62,584 nucleotides of DNA from Acidobacteriota bacterium (GTDB taxonomy: Bacteria > Acidobacteriota > Thermoanaerobaculia > Gp7-AA8), in assembly GCA_021781455.1 (NCBI GenBank), contig JAJXWV010000071.1, positions 1-62,584 on the forward strand, given 5' to 3'. The position numbers were made by a program, and so were the translations under genes. This document shows, piece after piece, positions 1 to 8,529 of the stretch (positions are counted from its first letter, which is position 1; each line of letters begins with the position of its first letter). The notes beneath the pieces were generated by a model, which was not told the DNA's origin, did not search any database, and saw only the letters and a program-made list of their open reading frames with translations.

Positions 1-1
1 C

Positions 2-412
2 CTGATTGAGTCGAAGCCGCGGAGCACGGATCATCCGGTGAGGCAGCGCTACGCGGCGCGGCCACGGCCGGCGAAGATCGTCGATGTCGTCGCCGAAGTG
101 TTCGAGACCACGCCCTGGGAGATCCGGGGCAGTCACGGGACGGAGGAGAGGCGAGTGGCGGCGTATTTGGGCTGCTACGAAGGGCAGGCGCGCCTCGGCG
201 GGATCGGAACTGTGCTGCGGCTGCGGAGCACGAGCCGGGTGTCGCAGCTGATCGCCGAATGCGATCGGGAGGTCGATCGGAAGGAGAACAAATACCTTCG
301 GATCGCGATCGATCGTTGTCTCGAACTACTGCGCCGGGAGATGAAGCCGGTGATGCCGCGGTTCAAGGAGTTCTATCCGTCGGCGTCGCGGTCCGCGGCC
401 TCTCCGCCGTAA
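2..412 (+). CDS. RAYT-like transposase, C-terminal part (5' end outside window)
   Basis: The frame is open from the left edge, so this is the 3' part of a longer gene. The visible part resembles the DnaA-domain-4-like helix-turn-helix tail found on many REP-associated tyrosine (Y1) transposases: an opening helix (IVDVVAEVFETTPWEIRG), a block containing RRVAAYLGCYEGQA, then a recognition-helix-like LRLRSTSRVSQLI and a basic C-terminal helix. The catalytic HUH domain would lie upstream and cannot be checked. Short GC-rich palindromes later in the window are candidate substrates. An intact DnaA or HTH regulator is the alternative, but the order of motifs fits the transposase tail better. Confidence 0.55.
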   Translation: MIESKPRSTDHPVRQRYAARPRPAKIVDVVAEVFETTPWEIRGSHGTEERRVAAYLGCYEGQARLGGIGTVLRLRSTSRVSQLIAECDREVDRKENKYLRIAIDRCLELLRREMKPVMPRFKEFYPSASRSAASPP

Positions 413-899
413 GGGCACCCTCCGCCCGCCACACACCTGCATTTCAGTGATGAACGCCGGGCAGCGCTCCACGGTGCGCTTCGAACCGCGACGCAACGCA
501 CGCGGAAGCAAGTGTGTCGCCGCCACGAACGAACGTTGACGAGCGGCGGAGCCACCCAAAATCGAAAAACTTGACGACGGGCGGTTGCTCTGAACCGTCT
601 TTTTAGATCTCTCGAACGCCGGACCGAAGACCCGACCCCGTTCTCCCCCCCCGTTCTCCCCCCCGTTCTCCCCCGTTTTCCCGACCCCGTTCTTCCCCGT
701 TTTCTCCCCACGACCGTTCTCCCCATTCGACCCCCGTTCTCCCCATTCTCCCGATCCCAGTCTCCCGATCTGATGAAGAGGTCCGCGTCGGTCATGGTGG
801 CCATTGATGTGCCCGCTTGATTGTAAAGCTCTTGCTTTCGGCGCAATCCGATCGTGCTACTGTACCGCCCAAATTTTAAAAGGAACGCGTGAGGTCGAT
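413..899. other. Gene-free stretch with C-rich repeat
   Basis: No convincing gene lies between the transposase end and the beta-helix gene. ORFs here translate to low-complexity Gly/Arg peptides. The stretch holds the C-rich repeat (described separately) and, near 868-898, the A/T-rich leader of the next gene with GAGG about 7 bases before its ATG. Confidence 0.6.
631..770. repeat. Degenerate C-rich tandem repeat (CCGTTCTCCCC-like units)
   Basis: About a dozen imperfect copies of an 8-12 base unit, CCGTTCTCCCC or CCATTCTCCCC, interrupted by GACCCC. The other strand carries many G3-G8 runs and could fold into G-quadruplexes. The unit length is irregular, which suggests slippage-driven growth rather than a functional array. 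No coding role is apparent. Confidence 0.8.
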
Positions 900-3476
900 A
901 TGCGCTATGACTTGCATCGCCCGACATCGGGGCGGCCCGATGGAAATCTCTGGTTAAATCGCGGTGCGGTCGCCGCAGCCGTGCTGCTGGCCAGCCTGAC
1001 TCTGTTCATGCCCGCTGCGTCAGCGGCCACCTTCACGGTAACCAATACGCTCGACAGCGGCGCCGGCTCGTTGCGCCAGGCCATCATCGATTCGAATGCG
1101 ACGGCACCGGGACCGAACGTCGTTAATTTCAACCTCGTCGGAGTTCCTCCCTTCACGATCGTGCCGACTTCGCCGCTTCCCGCAATCACTCTGGCGGTCA
1201 CAATCAACGGCTATTCGCAATCGGGCGCGAGCGCCAACACAAACGCCTTCGGCGCGGCCGACAACGCTGTCATCGCCATCGCTCTGGACGGCGCATTGGC
1301 CCCCGCCATCGCGAATGGACTCGATATTGAAAACCACACCGGTACCGTGATTCGCGGGCTCAACATCCGCAACTTCGCGCAAAATGGCGTCCTCCTCGGC
1401 GGCACAGGCGGAGGTCACACCATCGCCGGCTGTTTCATCGGCACCGACAACCTCGGCGCCGCGGCGGCGGGCAACAGTGCCGATGGGGTCCTCGTCAACA
1501 ACGCCAATAACACGATCGGTGGTGTCGCCGCTGCCGATCGCAACATCATTTCCGGCAACGGGCAGCCGAACGTGTTCGCCGGCGTCGAAATCAACGGTCC
1601 CTCAGCGACAGGCAATACGGTGTTGGGCAACTACGTCGGCACATCCGCGTCGGGCACAGTTGCGATCGGCAATTCGGTGACCTTCGGCTACGGTGTGATC
1701 ATCGTCAACGGCGCGAGCAACAATACGATCGGTTCCTCGACGAATGCCGGCAACGTGATCTCAGGCAACGGCGGCGCGCTGACCATCCAGGGCGGGGTGA
1801 ACATTTGTAACGGCAACAGCGTGGTCGGAAACCTGATCGGCACCAATACCGCGGGAACTGCGGCCCTTGGGAACAAGTACGGGCTCGGCGACGTCGCGTA
1901 CACGAGCAACACCGTCATCGGCGGCACGACGGCGGGCGCCCGCAACGTGATCTCCGGCAACGGAAGCTACGGCATCTTGATCGGCGGGTCTAGCAGCGGA
2001 TACGTCGTCGTCGAAGGCAACTTCATCGGCACCGACGTTAGCGGCACGGCGCCCATCCCGAACACGGGAGACGGCATCCTCTACGAAGACTCGGGAGCCG
2101 GAAATACGGGCATGATCGGTGGCACCGCCGCCGGTTCGGCCAACGTGATCGCGTTCAACACCGGCAACGGCGTCAACCTGAAAATGGGATCCGGCACGCC
2201 CCTGGGCGATGCCATCCTCGGCAACTCCATCCACGATAACGGCAAGCTGGGGATTGACCTCAACAACGACGGTGTCACGCCTAACAACTCGGGGCCCACC
2301 GGCCCGAATCACCTTCAGAATTACCCCGTGTTGTCGAGCGTAGCGACAGGCGCGGGCTTTACTCACGTAATCGGCACGCTGAACAGCGCGCCGAGCACAG
2401 CCTACCGGGTGGAGTTCTTCAGCAACACTGCATGCGATGCGTCGGGTTTTGGCGAAGGGCAGACCCTCCTCGGGGTTACCAACGTAACGACCGACGCCAG
2501 CGGCGCCGCGACCATCGACACAATGCTCCCGGTCGCCGTGACGCCCGGCCAATCCATCACGTCGACCGCCACCGATCCGACCAACGATACTTCCGAATTC
2601 TCGGCCTGCGCCGCGGCTATCGTCGCCCCGGCAACCGTCGCGAAGTCGTTCTCGCCGGCCAGCATCGCCGCTAATGGCACTTCATTGATGACTATCACGC
2701 TCACCAACCCGAGCGCGTCGCCGTCTACAAGCGTGGCGATTTCCGATACGTATCCGGCCGGCCTCGTCAACGCGAATCCGACGAACGCCACAACCACCTG
2801 CGGTGGCACGTTGACCTCCGCGGCCGGCGGCAACTCGATGTCACTCACCGGCGGAACGATTCCCGCCGGCGGCAGTTGCACCCTCACAGTCAACGTGACC
2901 AGCGCAAGCGCGGGTTCGTACGTCAACACAACCGGGATTGTCAGCGGATCGCAGGGCAGCAGTGCGTCGGGCGGAACAGCGACTCTAACGGTTGCATCGA
3001 TGACGGCTCCCACGGTGACCAAGACATTCGCTCCGACGATTGTGGGCGTGTCGAGTCCATCGTTGTTGAGGGTCACGCTGACCAACCCGAACGGCACTGC
3101 CGTCACTGGTGTCGCATTCGCCGACGCCTATCCGGCCGGCCTTGTCAACGCTGCGACACCGAACGCAAGTTCGACGTGTGGCGGATCGGCGACCGCTACG
3201 GCGGGCGGCGGATCTTTGGCTCTGTCAGGCGGAACGATCCCAGCAAACGGAAATTGCACCGTCACCGTCTCTGTCCTGGCAGCGGCCGCCGGCACGTACG
3301 TGAATACGCTTGGAGCGGGAACCGTAACATCCTTGAACGCTGCGCCACAGGCGGCTCCTGCCGCTGCCACACTCCAGGTATCCAACTCGATTCCCGCACT
3401 TTCTGAGGCCGTACTTGCACTGTTGATGCTCGCGCTGGCCGGTGTCGGCGTGATGATGCTGCGCAAGATCGTGTAA
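900..3476 (+). CDS. Secreted parallel beta-helix protein with IPTL-CTERM-like tail
   Basis: 858 residues. I chose the ATG at 900 (GAGG upstream) over an in-frame start at 804 because it places a signal peptide at residues ~18-42 (AVAAAVLLASLTLFMPAASA). Residues ~45-500 hold right-handed beta-helix repeats: G-N-x-(I/V)-G-T with x-x-x-G-(T/A) occurs four times, alternating with N-T-I-G-G and N-V-I-S-G-N. Two tandem beta-sandwich domains (~580-700 and ~700-820) each start with TVAKSFSP or TVTKTFAP and carry the YPAGLVNA block seen in DUF11-type surface proteins. The C-terminus (IPALSEAVLALLMLALAG then RK) looks like an IPTL-CTERM sorting signal, processed by an exosortase/rhombosortase-like enzyme in other bacteria. 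Probably a surface or exported protein; its ligand is unknown. Confidence 0.8.
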   Translation: MRYDLHRPTSGRPDGNLWLNRGAVAAAVLLASLTLFMPAASAATFTVTNTLDSGAGSLRQAIIDSNATAPGPNVVNFNLVGVPPFTIVPTSPLPAITLAVTINGYSQSGASANTNAFGAADNAVIAIALDGALAPAIANGLDIENHTGTVIRGLNIRNFAQNGVLLGGTGGGHTIAGCFIGTDNLGAAAAGNSADGVLVNNANNTIGGVAAADRNIISGNGQPNVFAGVEINGPSATGNTVLGNYVGTSASGTVAIGNSVTFGYGVIIVNGASNNTIGSSTNAGNVISGNGGALTIQGGVNICNGNSVVGNLIGTNTAGTAALGNKYGLGDVAYTSNTVIGGTTAGARNVISGNGSYGILIGGSSSGYVVVEGNFIGTDVSGTAPIPNTGDGILYEDSGAGNTGMIGGTAAGSANVIAFNTGNGVNLKMGSGTPLGDAILGNSIHDNGKLGIDLNNDGVTPNNSGPTGPNHLQNYPVLSSVATGAGFTHVIGTLNSAPSTAYRVEFFSNTACDASGFGEGQTLLGVTNVTTDASGAATIDTMLPVAVTPGQSITSTATDPTNDTSEFSACAAAIVAPATVAKSFSPASIAANGTSLMTITLTNPSASPSTSVAISDTYPAGLVNANPTNATTTCGGTLTSAAGGNSMSLTGGTIPAGGSCTLTVNVTSASAGSYVNTTGIVSGSQGSSASGGTATLTVASMTAPTVTKTFAPTIVGVSSPSLLRVTLTNPNGTAVTGVAFADAYPAGLVNAATPNASSTCGGSATATAGGGSLALSGGTIPANGNCTVTVSVLAAAAGTYVNTLGAGTVTSLNAAPQAAPAAATLQVSNSIPALSEAVLALLMLALAGVGVMMLRKIV

Positions 3477-3483
3477 CGACAAC

Positions 3484-3514
3484 CAGCCGAACGGGTTTGC
3501 CCCGTTCGGCTGGC
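3484..3514 (+). terminator. Hairpin after beta-helix gene
   Basis: A perfect 13-bp stem (CCAGCCGAACGGG and its complement) with a 5-base loop starts 8 bases after the stop codon. There is no T run. It sits between convergent genes and may serve both. Confidence 0.65.
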
Positions 3515-3553
3515 TCGCCGACGAGCGCCAGGTAGTCGGGAATGAACGCGGGC

Positions 3554-3579
3554 GGCACACCGACAAGAATGTCTGTGCC
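3554..3579. repeat. REP-like imperfect palindrome
   Basis: GGCACA, two bulged C, GACA, loop AGAA, then TGTC-TGTGCC: a bulged hairpin of the kind produced by REP/RAYT families. It lies just downstream of the permease stop on the opposite strand. Confidence 0.5.
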
Positions 3580-3586
3580 ACACCGG

Positions 3587-5467
3587 TCAGCTCGATTCCT
3601 CATCGAAGTACCACGGCACGCTCACGACAACGACTTTGTCGAGGCCGCGCAGGAGCAGCAGCGTTCGCAGAACGTCGCCGCGATGATTGTGAAGCATGTA
3701 CTCGAACCAGCGGCGTTCGACGAGATCCGGGACGATGACCGCAACCATTCGGTCGGACTGACGCCTCAGGCCGTCGACGAAATCGATGATCGGCTTGAGC
3801 AGCCGCCGGTAAGGGGAATCGAGCACGACCAGCCGCGGAACCGGAAAGCCACGCGCCTGCAACGGCTGCTCGACGAACTTCTTCCAGTCTTCCTCGAGAT
3901 GTTTCCGCTTGGCCTCGTCAACGGCAACGTGCAGAGCGACGATGTCCTTCGTGATCGTGAGCGCAAACCGCAGCGCCTTCTCGGTCACCGTATTCCACGA
4001 AACGACCGGGAGGACCACCACGGGAGGTCCCGTGAGCGCGGCCGCATCGAACGGACGGTCTTCGTGGATTTTCGAGGCCACGGTGAGGTAGTGCCTGTGC
4101 ACGGACATGAAGACCGCGAGGCTCCCCGGGATCAGCAGGATCGAGATCCACGCTCCCTCGGTGAACTTGGCGATCACGATGATCGCCAGCGCGGCACCGG
4201 TGGCCACGGCTCCCACGGCGTTGATGGTCAGGGAAGTGCGGTGGCCGGCTCCCCGCAGGCGATGCCAGTGCACCACCATCCCGGCCTGGGAGAGCGTGAA
4301 GGCGGCGAAGGCGCCGACGGCGAACAGCGGGATCAACCGGTCGGTAATACCGCCGAAGACGATCAGCAGCAGGGCGGACAGGATGGTCAGGACGATGATG
4401 CCCGACGAGTACACGAGCCGCCGACCAACATTGGCGAAACTCTTCGGCAGGTACCCGTCTTCCGCAACCAGCCTGCAGAGTCGCGGAAAGCCCGCGAAGC
4501 TCGTGTTGGCGGAAAACGACAGGACCGCCAGGACGCTGCCGATGGTGACGTAGTAGAAGAGACCGCGGCCGGCCACTGCGGCGACCAGGCTGGAAAGAAT
4601 GCTTTGATATCCAGGCTTCGTCTGGTCAACGGCCATGATCCCGTAGGCGCGGGCCAGGAAGACAATCCCGGCCAGCAGGCCCGCAAGGATGACCACGATG
4701 GCGGTCAGGGTCCGCTGTGCGTTCCGCACCCGCGGCTCCGTGAACGCAGGAACGGCGTTGCTGACCGCCTCCACACCGGTCATGGCCGTGCAACCGCTGG
4801 CGAACGAGCGGAGCAGCAGCCAGGCGCTCATCGCCGCCGTGGCAGCCATCGGATGAGGCGGCGCAATCACCGCGGTCGGATGGCCATGGCCGATTATTGT
4901 CTTGACGACACCGATGACGATCACCACGGCCAGCGTGGCCACGAACGCGAATGTGGGAACGCCGAAGGCGAAGCCGGACTCGCGCATGCCGCGCAGATTC
5001 AGCAGTGCCAGCACGACAAGGATGAGAAGGCACAGGGTGAGAACGTGTGCGTGTAAGGCCGGGACTGCGGAGACGAGCGCACCCACTCCCGCCGAGATCC
5101 CCACGGCCACGTTGAGCACGTAGTCGATCAGGAGCGCGGCGGCGGCGATCAGCCCCGGCATCGTGCCGAGGTTCACCTTCGCCACCACGTAGGAACCGCC
5201 GCCGTTTGGATACGCCTCGATCGTCTGCCGGTAGGAAAAGTAAAGAATGGCCAGCAGCACCAGAATGGCCAGCGTGATCGGCCCAACGTAGAGAAGCCCC
5301 GCCAGGCCCACGGGAATCAGGACGCTGAGACCCGCCTCGGGTCCATACGCGGCCGACGAGAGGCCGTCCAGCCCGAGGATCGGAACGCCCGCGGCCGGCC
5401 CGATCTGCTCGCGCTCCGCCTCCCATGTCGCCAGCCGGCGACCGAAGATTCGATCGATGAACGACAC
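3587..5467 (-). CDS. KimA-like APC-family cation/amino-acid permease
   Basis: About 626 residues from the GTG at 5467; a TTG at 5491 is also possible and neither has a clear Shine-Dalgarno. About 12 membrane segments fill residues ~30-460. The first has the unwound-helix signature of APC carriers (LGLDGLSSAAYGPEA), followed by PNGGGSYVVAKVNLG and DQTKPGYQSILSSLV, which recall the KimA/YdaO potassium importers. The C-terminal ~160 residues are a soluble USP-like alpha/beta domain (VVVLPVVSW, VALHVAVDE, VPRLVVLDSPYR). In the KimA family this half binds the second messenger c-di-AMP; whether it does so here is unknown. No riboswitch is visible in the 44 bases before the divergent neighbour. Potassium is the best substrate guess; amino acids are possible. 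Confidence 0.75.
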   Translation of the reverse strand: MSFIDRIFGRRLATWEAEREQIGPAAGVPILGLDGLSSAAYGPEAGLSVLIPVGLAGLLYVGPITLAILVLLAILYFSYRQTIEAYPNGGGSYVVAKVNLGTMPGLIAAAALLIDYVLNVAVGISAGVGALVSAVPALHAHVLTLCLLILVVLALLNLRGMRESGFAFGVPTFAFVATLAVVIVIGVVKTIIGHGHPTAVIAPPHPMAATAAMSAWLLLRSFASGCTAMTGVEAVSNAVPAFTEPRVRNAQRTLTAIVVILAGLLAGIVFLARAYGIMAVDQTKPGYQSILSSLVAAVAGRGLFYYVTIGSVLAVLSFSANTSFAGFPRLCRLVAEDGYLPKSFANVGRRLVYSSGIIVLTILSALLLIVFGGITDRLIPLFAVGAFAAFTLSQAGMVVHWHRLRGAGHRTSLTINAVGAVATGAALAIIVIAKFTEGAWISILLIPGSLAVFMSVHRHYLTVASKIHEDRPFDAAALTGPPVVVLPVVSWNTVTEKALRFALTITKDIVALHVAVDEAKRKHLEEDWKKFVEQPLQARGFPVPRLVVLDSPYRRLLKPIIDFVDGLRRQSDRMVAVIVPDLVERRWFEYMLHNHRGDVLRTLLLLRGLDKVVVVSVPWYFDEESS

Positions 5468-5534
5468 GCCGTGAGCATACCGCGACCCCAAGCGACAGAG
5501 GCACTCGCACTTCTGCCTTAAAATCGACGGCAGC

Positions 5535-6596
5535 GTGATCTGTCCAAAGTGCGGGTTCGATCAGCCGGCGGGAGCGCTCGATTGCGCGCGCTGTGGAATC
5601 GTCTTTGCGAAGTTTCAGCGGGAGCAAACCACGCTGGCAGATCCGCAGGAGACGGCGACGCGACGCCCGCGTCTCGACCCGACAGCCGGCCAATCCGCCG
5701 CGAACCGCGCCGGCATCCGAGAGAGCACCTCCACAGCAGCTCCGGCCGCACTTCCCGAGGTGTACGACGAAACGGCGCTCGCGCAGTTCGGCAGCGCAAC
5801 GGCGAGCCTTGAAGACGCGCCCGTCACGAACGGCCGCATCGGCCGCAGCGAGCTCCTCGTCCTCGGCAGCGGGCTGGCCGCGGCGATCGTCGTCTACGCC
5901 GTCCCCTTCACGCGAATGGTTTTTTCGCTGATGGTGACGCTGTTCCACGAGTTCGGCCACGCGGTCATGGGATGGCTCTTCGGGATTCCTTCCCTCCCCG
6001 CCTTCGACTTCGTCTACGGCGGCGGCTGGACGCACTACGGCAACTTCCGTCCGTCGATCGCGCTCCTCATCGCGGGCGCATTCGTCTACGCACTGTGGCT
6101 GTTCCGCGCGAACCGGAAGAGCATGGCCCTCATCGCAGCGCTGTTCCTCATGTGGCTGCTCATCGTCAGCCGGGAGTGGCGCCGCGAGCTGGTCATCGCC
6201 AGCGCCGGGCATGCCGCGGAGTTCGTCCTGGCCGGCATTTTCTTCTACATGGCCCTGGCCGGCGTGGGTTGGAAGATCCCCGAAATCGAGAGGCCGCTGG
6301 GCGCTTTCGTCGCCTTCTTCGTGCAGATCCACAGCATGGCCTTCGCTTGGCGCCTCGGCCATGACGCCGATTTCCTGGCCTGGTACAGGGAGGGAAAAGG
6401 TGGCGCGGCCATGAACGATCTCGAGATCGTCTCGCTCGATCTCAACATCTACGCCGGAAGACACACCACGATCGAGAGCGTGGCCACACTGCTTCTGCTG
6501 TTCTCGTTCGTTCCCATCGCCGTGGCGCTCCTGTGGTACTTCCAGCGTGCCCGGTGGCACCGCCTGCTCCGCCGGCTGGTCACTGCGGACGCGTGA
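5535..6596 (+). CDS. Zinc-ribbon membrane protein with HEFGH metalloprotease-like motif
   Basis: 353 residues from a GTG. The N-terminus is a zinc ribbon (CPKCG, then CARCG ~12 residues on), followed by a disordered Ala/Thr-rich linker to ~100. Six or so hydrophobic segments follow. The second contains LFHEFGHAVMGWLFGIP, an HExxH motif in a membrane helix as in M50 (site-2) proteases and their relatives. A second zinc ligand motif such as NxxPxxxxDG is not obvious, so activity is uncertain; FDFVYGGGWTHYGNF follows instead. It may be an M50B-like peptidase or a non-proteolytic relative. It diverges from the permease gene with only ~67 bases between starts. Confidence 0.65.
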   Translation: MICPKCGFDQPAGALDCARCGIVFAKFQREQTTLADPQETATRRPRLDPTAGQSAANRAGIRESTSTAAPAALPEVYDETALAQFGSATASLEDAPVTNGRIGRSELLVLGSGLAAAIVVYAVPFTRMVFSLMVTLFHEFGHAVMGWLFGIPSLPAFDFVYGGGWTHYGNFRPSIALLIAGAFVYALWLFRANRKSMALIAALFLMWLLIVSREWRRELVIASAGHAAEFVLAGIFFYMALAGVGWKIPEIERPLGAFVAFFVQIHSMAFAWRLGHDADFLAWYREGKGGAAMNDLEIVSLDLNIYAGRHTTIESVATLLLLFSFVPIAVALLWYFQRARWHRLLRRLVTADA

Positions 6597-6641
6597 TGGC
6601 CTCCCCGCCACACTCCGCTCCACTCGATCGATATTGAGAGC

Positions 6642-7139
6642 GTGGTCACGGCAGCGGCGCAAGTCGCATACACGCTTCGCGACGAGCGAGTCGAGGACGA
6701 ACCTCTGATGGTGGAGCTCTACCGCTCGCTGCGCGAGGACGAGGACTTCAGGAGTTGCTCGGTCGACCAGCAGAGAAGAGTCATCGCTTTCGGACGGGAC
6801 ATCGAACGACAAACCATCGAGGCGGTCTGCCCGACGGCGAAGTCCAGCGTCATCGTCGTCGACGGCGAGCCGGCCGGCGAGATCATCGTGGAGCGCACGC
6901 CCGCGTCGGTTCGCCTGATCGAGATCGCGATCGCGCCGCACCTCCAGGGCTGCGGCATCGGCACCTCCCTCGTGCGGCAACTCTGCGATGAGGCTGCGGA
7001 TCGCGCCGTGCCGATCCGCCTCAGGGTGGCGGTCGGGAACGTCCGGGCGAGACAGTTCTATCAGCGCCACGGCTTCATCGAATCGGACGCGGACGACAAG
7101 TACGTCGACCTGACCTGGTCTTCGCGTCAGCGGCTGTAA
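6642..7139 (+). CDS. GNAT-family N-acetyltransferase
   Basis: 165 residues from a GTG 45 bases after the preceding stop. The acetyl-CoA binding motif A is clear (IEIAIAPHLQGCGIGTSLV, matching the Q/RxxGxG/A rule with QGCGIG), preceded by the beta strand SSVIVVDGEPAGEIIV and followed by RLRVAVGNVRARQFYQRHGF, the usual motif B region. The substrate cannot be read from sequence. It lies too far from the acetate genes (11 kb) to be claimed as the AcuA acetyltransferase. Confidence 0.85.
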   Translation: MVTAAAQVAYTLRDERVEDEPLMVELYRSLREDEDFRSCSVDQQRRVIAFGRDIERQTIEAVCPTAKSSVIVVDGEPAGEIIVERTPASVRLIEIAIAPHLQGCGIGTSLVRQLCDEAADRAVPIRLRVAVGNVRARQFYQRHGFIESDADDKYVDLTWSSRQRL

Positions 7140-7251
7140 TCCTCATCCACCTGTCCGGAATCCGGACGGCTGTCGAAGTGCCGCACGGCACCATCCGCAC
7201 AATCCGCCCCGCAAGTATCTGTAAACACTTGGCTTCCAGCCAATCAACGCG

Positions 7252-7266
7252 TGGCGTCCCGGTTGC
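7252..7266 (+). promoter_or_regulatory. Candidate sigma-54 promoter (-24/-12)
   Basis: TGGC-N7-TTGC gives the invariant GG-N10-GC spacing. It would start transcription near 7277, just before the ATG at 7281, implying a leaderless or nearly leaderless message. A sigma-54 activator gene lies 2.5 kb downstream. The tight fit against the start codon leaves doubt. Confidence 0.4.
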
Positions 7267-7280
7267 CCTCTGTTACGGCG

Positions 7281-7733
7281 ATGATTCGACATCGGCGGGA
7301 TCGGAATCGCCCGGAACTCTACACGCTGCTCGCGATCCTTTTCCTTTTTTCAACGGAATGCGCATCGGCCGCGATGGCGATCCGCCGATCCTCTGCATCC
7401 GCGAGCGGCAGCGTTTCCGTGATCATTCCGAGGATCTCTGCCATCGACGTCACTGCAACGGCCCATTCGACGGCTGCAAATCGGCCTGCTGGTGTCGATG
7501 TGATCGTCTTTCAAAGCGGCGGAGGCGCGATCCTCGTCAGGACGGCACCTGAGGTCTCTCGCAATCCGCTTCAGAGGGCGAGCTTCAGGAAGGCCGCTCC
7601 CAGTCTGGCGATGACCACGGCGACGCGCCAGGGATGGCAGCAGCTCCACGACACGCCGCCGGAGCCCCGGGCGTCCCGCACGTCGACCGTCTCGCCGCGC
7701 CTGGAGACTACCTATGAGCTCTGGCAATTCTGA
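7281..7733 (+). CDS. Secreted beta-rich protein of unknown function
   Basis: 150 residues from the ATG at 7281 (a GTG at 7251 is in frame but overlaps the candidate promoter). A basic N-terminus and hydrophobic core (LYTLLAILFLFSTECASA) form a signal peptide. The mature part alternates short strands (SGSVSVIIPRISAIDVTA, VDVIVFQSGGGAILVRTA) and ends in TTYELWQF, like the closing strand of pilin-type beta sandwiches. Its stop overlaps the start of the chaperone-like gene by 20 bases, so the two are co-translated. The opening strand pattern resembles that of the 11810 product. I do not recognise a named family. Confidence 0.55.
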   Translation: MIRHRRDRNRPELYTLLAILFLFSTECASAAMAIRRSSASASGSVSVIIPRISAIDVTATAHSTAANRPAGVDVIVFQSGGGAILVRTAPEVSRNPLQRASFRKAAPSLAMTTATRQGWQQLHDTPPEPRASRTSTVSPRLETTYELWQF

Positions 7734-8529
7734 CTTCGTTCGCATTGCTACGGCCGTGTTCGCGTGCCTTCTTCCCGTGTCGATGCTCCAGGCCGCCGGT
7801 GTGATGGCACAGCCTGCGAATCTCTATCTCAGCGCAGAACGCGGATCGATCGTGCGGAGTGAGATCACGCTTTCGCCGACGAGTGGCGACACCGCCGTCT
7901 CGATCGCCCTGGCGCCGTTCACCATCGACGAGCGCGGACAGCCGCGGAGCTGCCAGTGCCGGATGGATCGCACCCTGGCGGGGTGGGGTGACGTCAGCAC
8001 GCATGGAGTGAGTCTAACCGCGGGCCGGCGCCAGTCCGTCACTCTCGAGCTGACCGTGCCGGCATCGGCGGAAGGGAGTTACTGGGGCGTCGTCCTGGTG
8101 GAGATCGAGCAGACGGAAGTCCGGTCGCGGCTGGCCATTCCAGTGTTCCTGACCGTTCGCGGGACCGAAGCGCCGGCTGTACGCCTCAGGGAGCTGAAGG
8201 CGTTCAGGACGAAGCCGAACGAGATCGTCGTCACCGGCACGGTGTTCGACGAAGGGAACACGATCGTGCACTCGGCGCCCTTGTTCGTGGTCGAGGAAGG
8301 ATCGGCCTCCGCCCCTGTCGAGCTGGCGTCACGCGAGGACGGAGTCCTGACGATCCTGCCGGACGGACGGCGCGCGTTCCGTCTGACGATCAACGGCGAT
8401 TTCCCCGATCCGGACGTGCTGCGCGTTACCGCGTGGCTGCGCTCCGGCGGAAAGGGCGGGGGCACGGAAGCGGCCTGCCGCGTCTCGGCCTCACCTGGAT
8501 GTGACGGAGCGGGATGTCATGGCGCATGA
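7714..8529 (+). CDS. Periplasmic chaperone-like (PapD-like fold) protein
   Basis: 271 residues. A signal peptide (residues ~8-32) ends near VMAQPAN. The mature protein reads as two Ig-like domains: strands SEITLSPTSGDTAVSIALAP, then SVTLELTVPASAEGSYWGVV and RLAIPVFLTVRGTE in the first; NEIVVTGTVFDEGNTIVHS and GVLTILPDGRRAFRLTING in the second. This layout matches the fimbrial-chaperone-like proteins found beside secreted pilin-like subunits. A CQC motif (SCQCRMDR) and a Cys-rich tail (ACRVSASPGCDGAGCHG) are unusual. No usher gene is visible nearby. It overlaps both neighbours and is probably co-transcribed with them. Confidence 0.6.
   Translation: MSSGNSDFVRIATAVFACLLPVSMLQAAGVMAQPANLYLSAERGSIVRSEITLSPTSGDTAVSIALAPFTIDERGQPRSCQCRMDRTLAGWGDVSTHGVSLTAGRRQSVTLELTVPASAEGSYWGVVLVEIEQTEVRSRLAIPVFLTVRGTEAPAVRLRELKAFRTKPNEIVVTGTVFDEGNTIVHSAPLFVVEEGSASAPVELASREDGVLTILPDGRRAFRLTINGDFPDPDVLRVTAWLRSGGKGGGTEAACRVSASPGCDGAGCHGA

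Noticed and set aside
3542-5056. Plus-strand open frame of 504 codons
   Set aside because: Antisense to the KimA-like permease; its composition is highly charged and repetitive.
4626-7070. Minus-strand open frame of 814 codons
   Set aside because: It spans three well-supported genes and reads as low-complexity Arg/Glu/Asp; it is a GC-skew shadow.
6642-7139. GNAT gene as AcuA, the Acs acetyltransferase
   Set aside because: It lies ~11 kb from acs with no AcuA- or Pat-specific features. It may be any GNAT.
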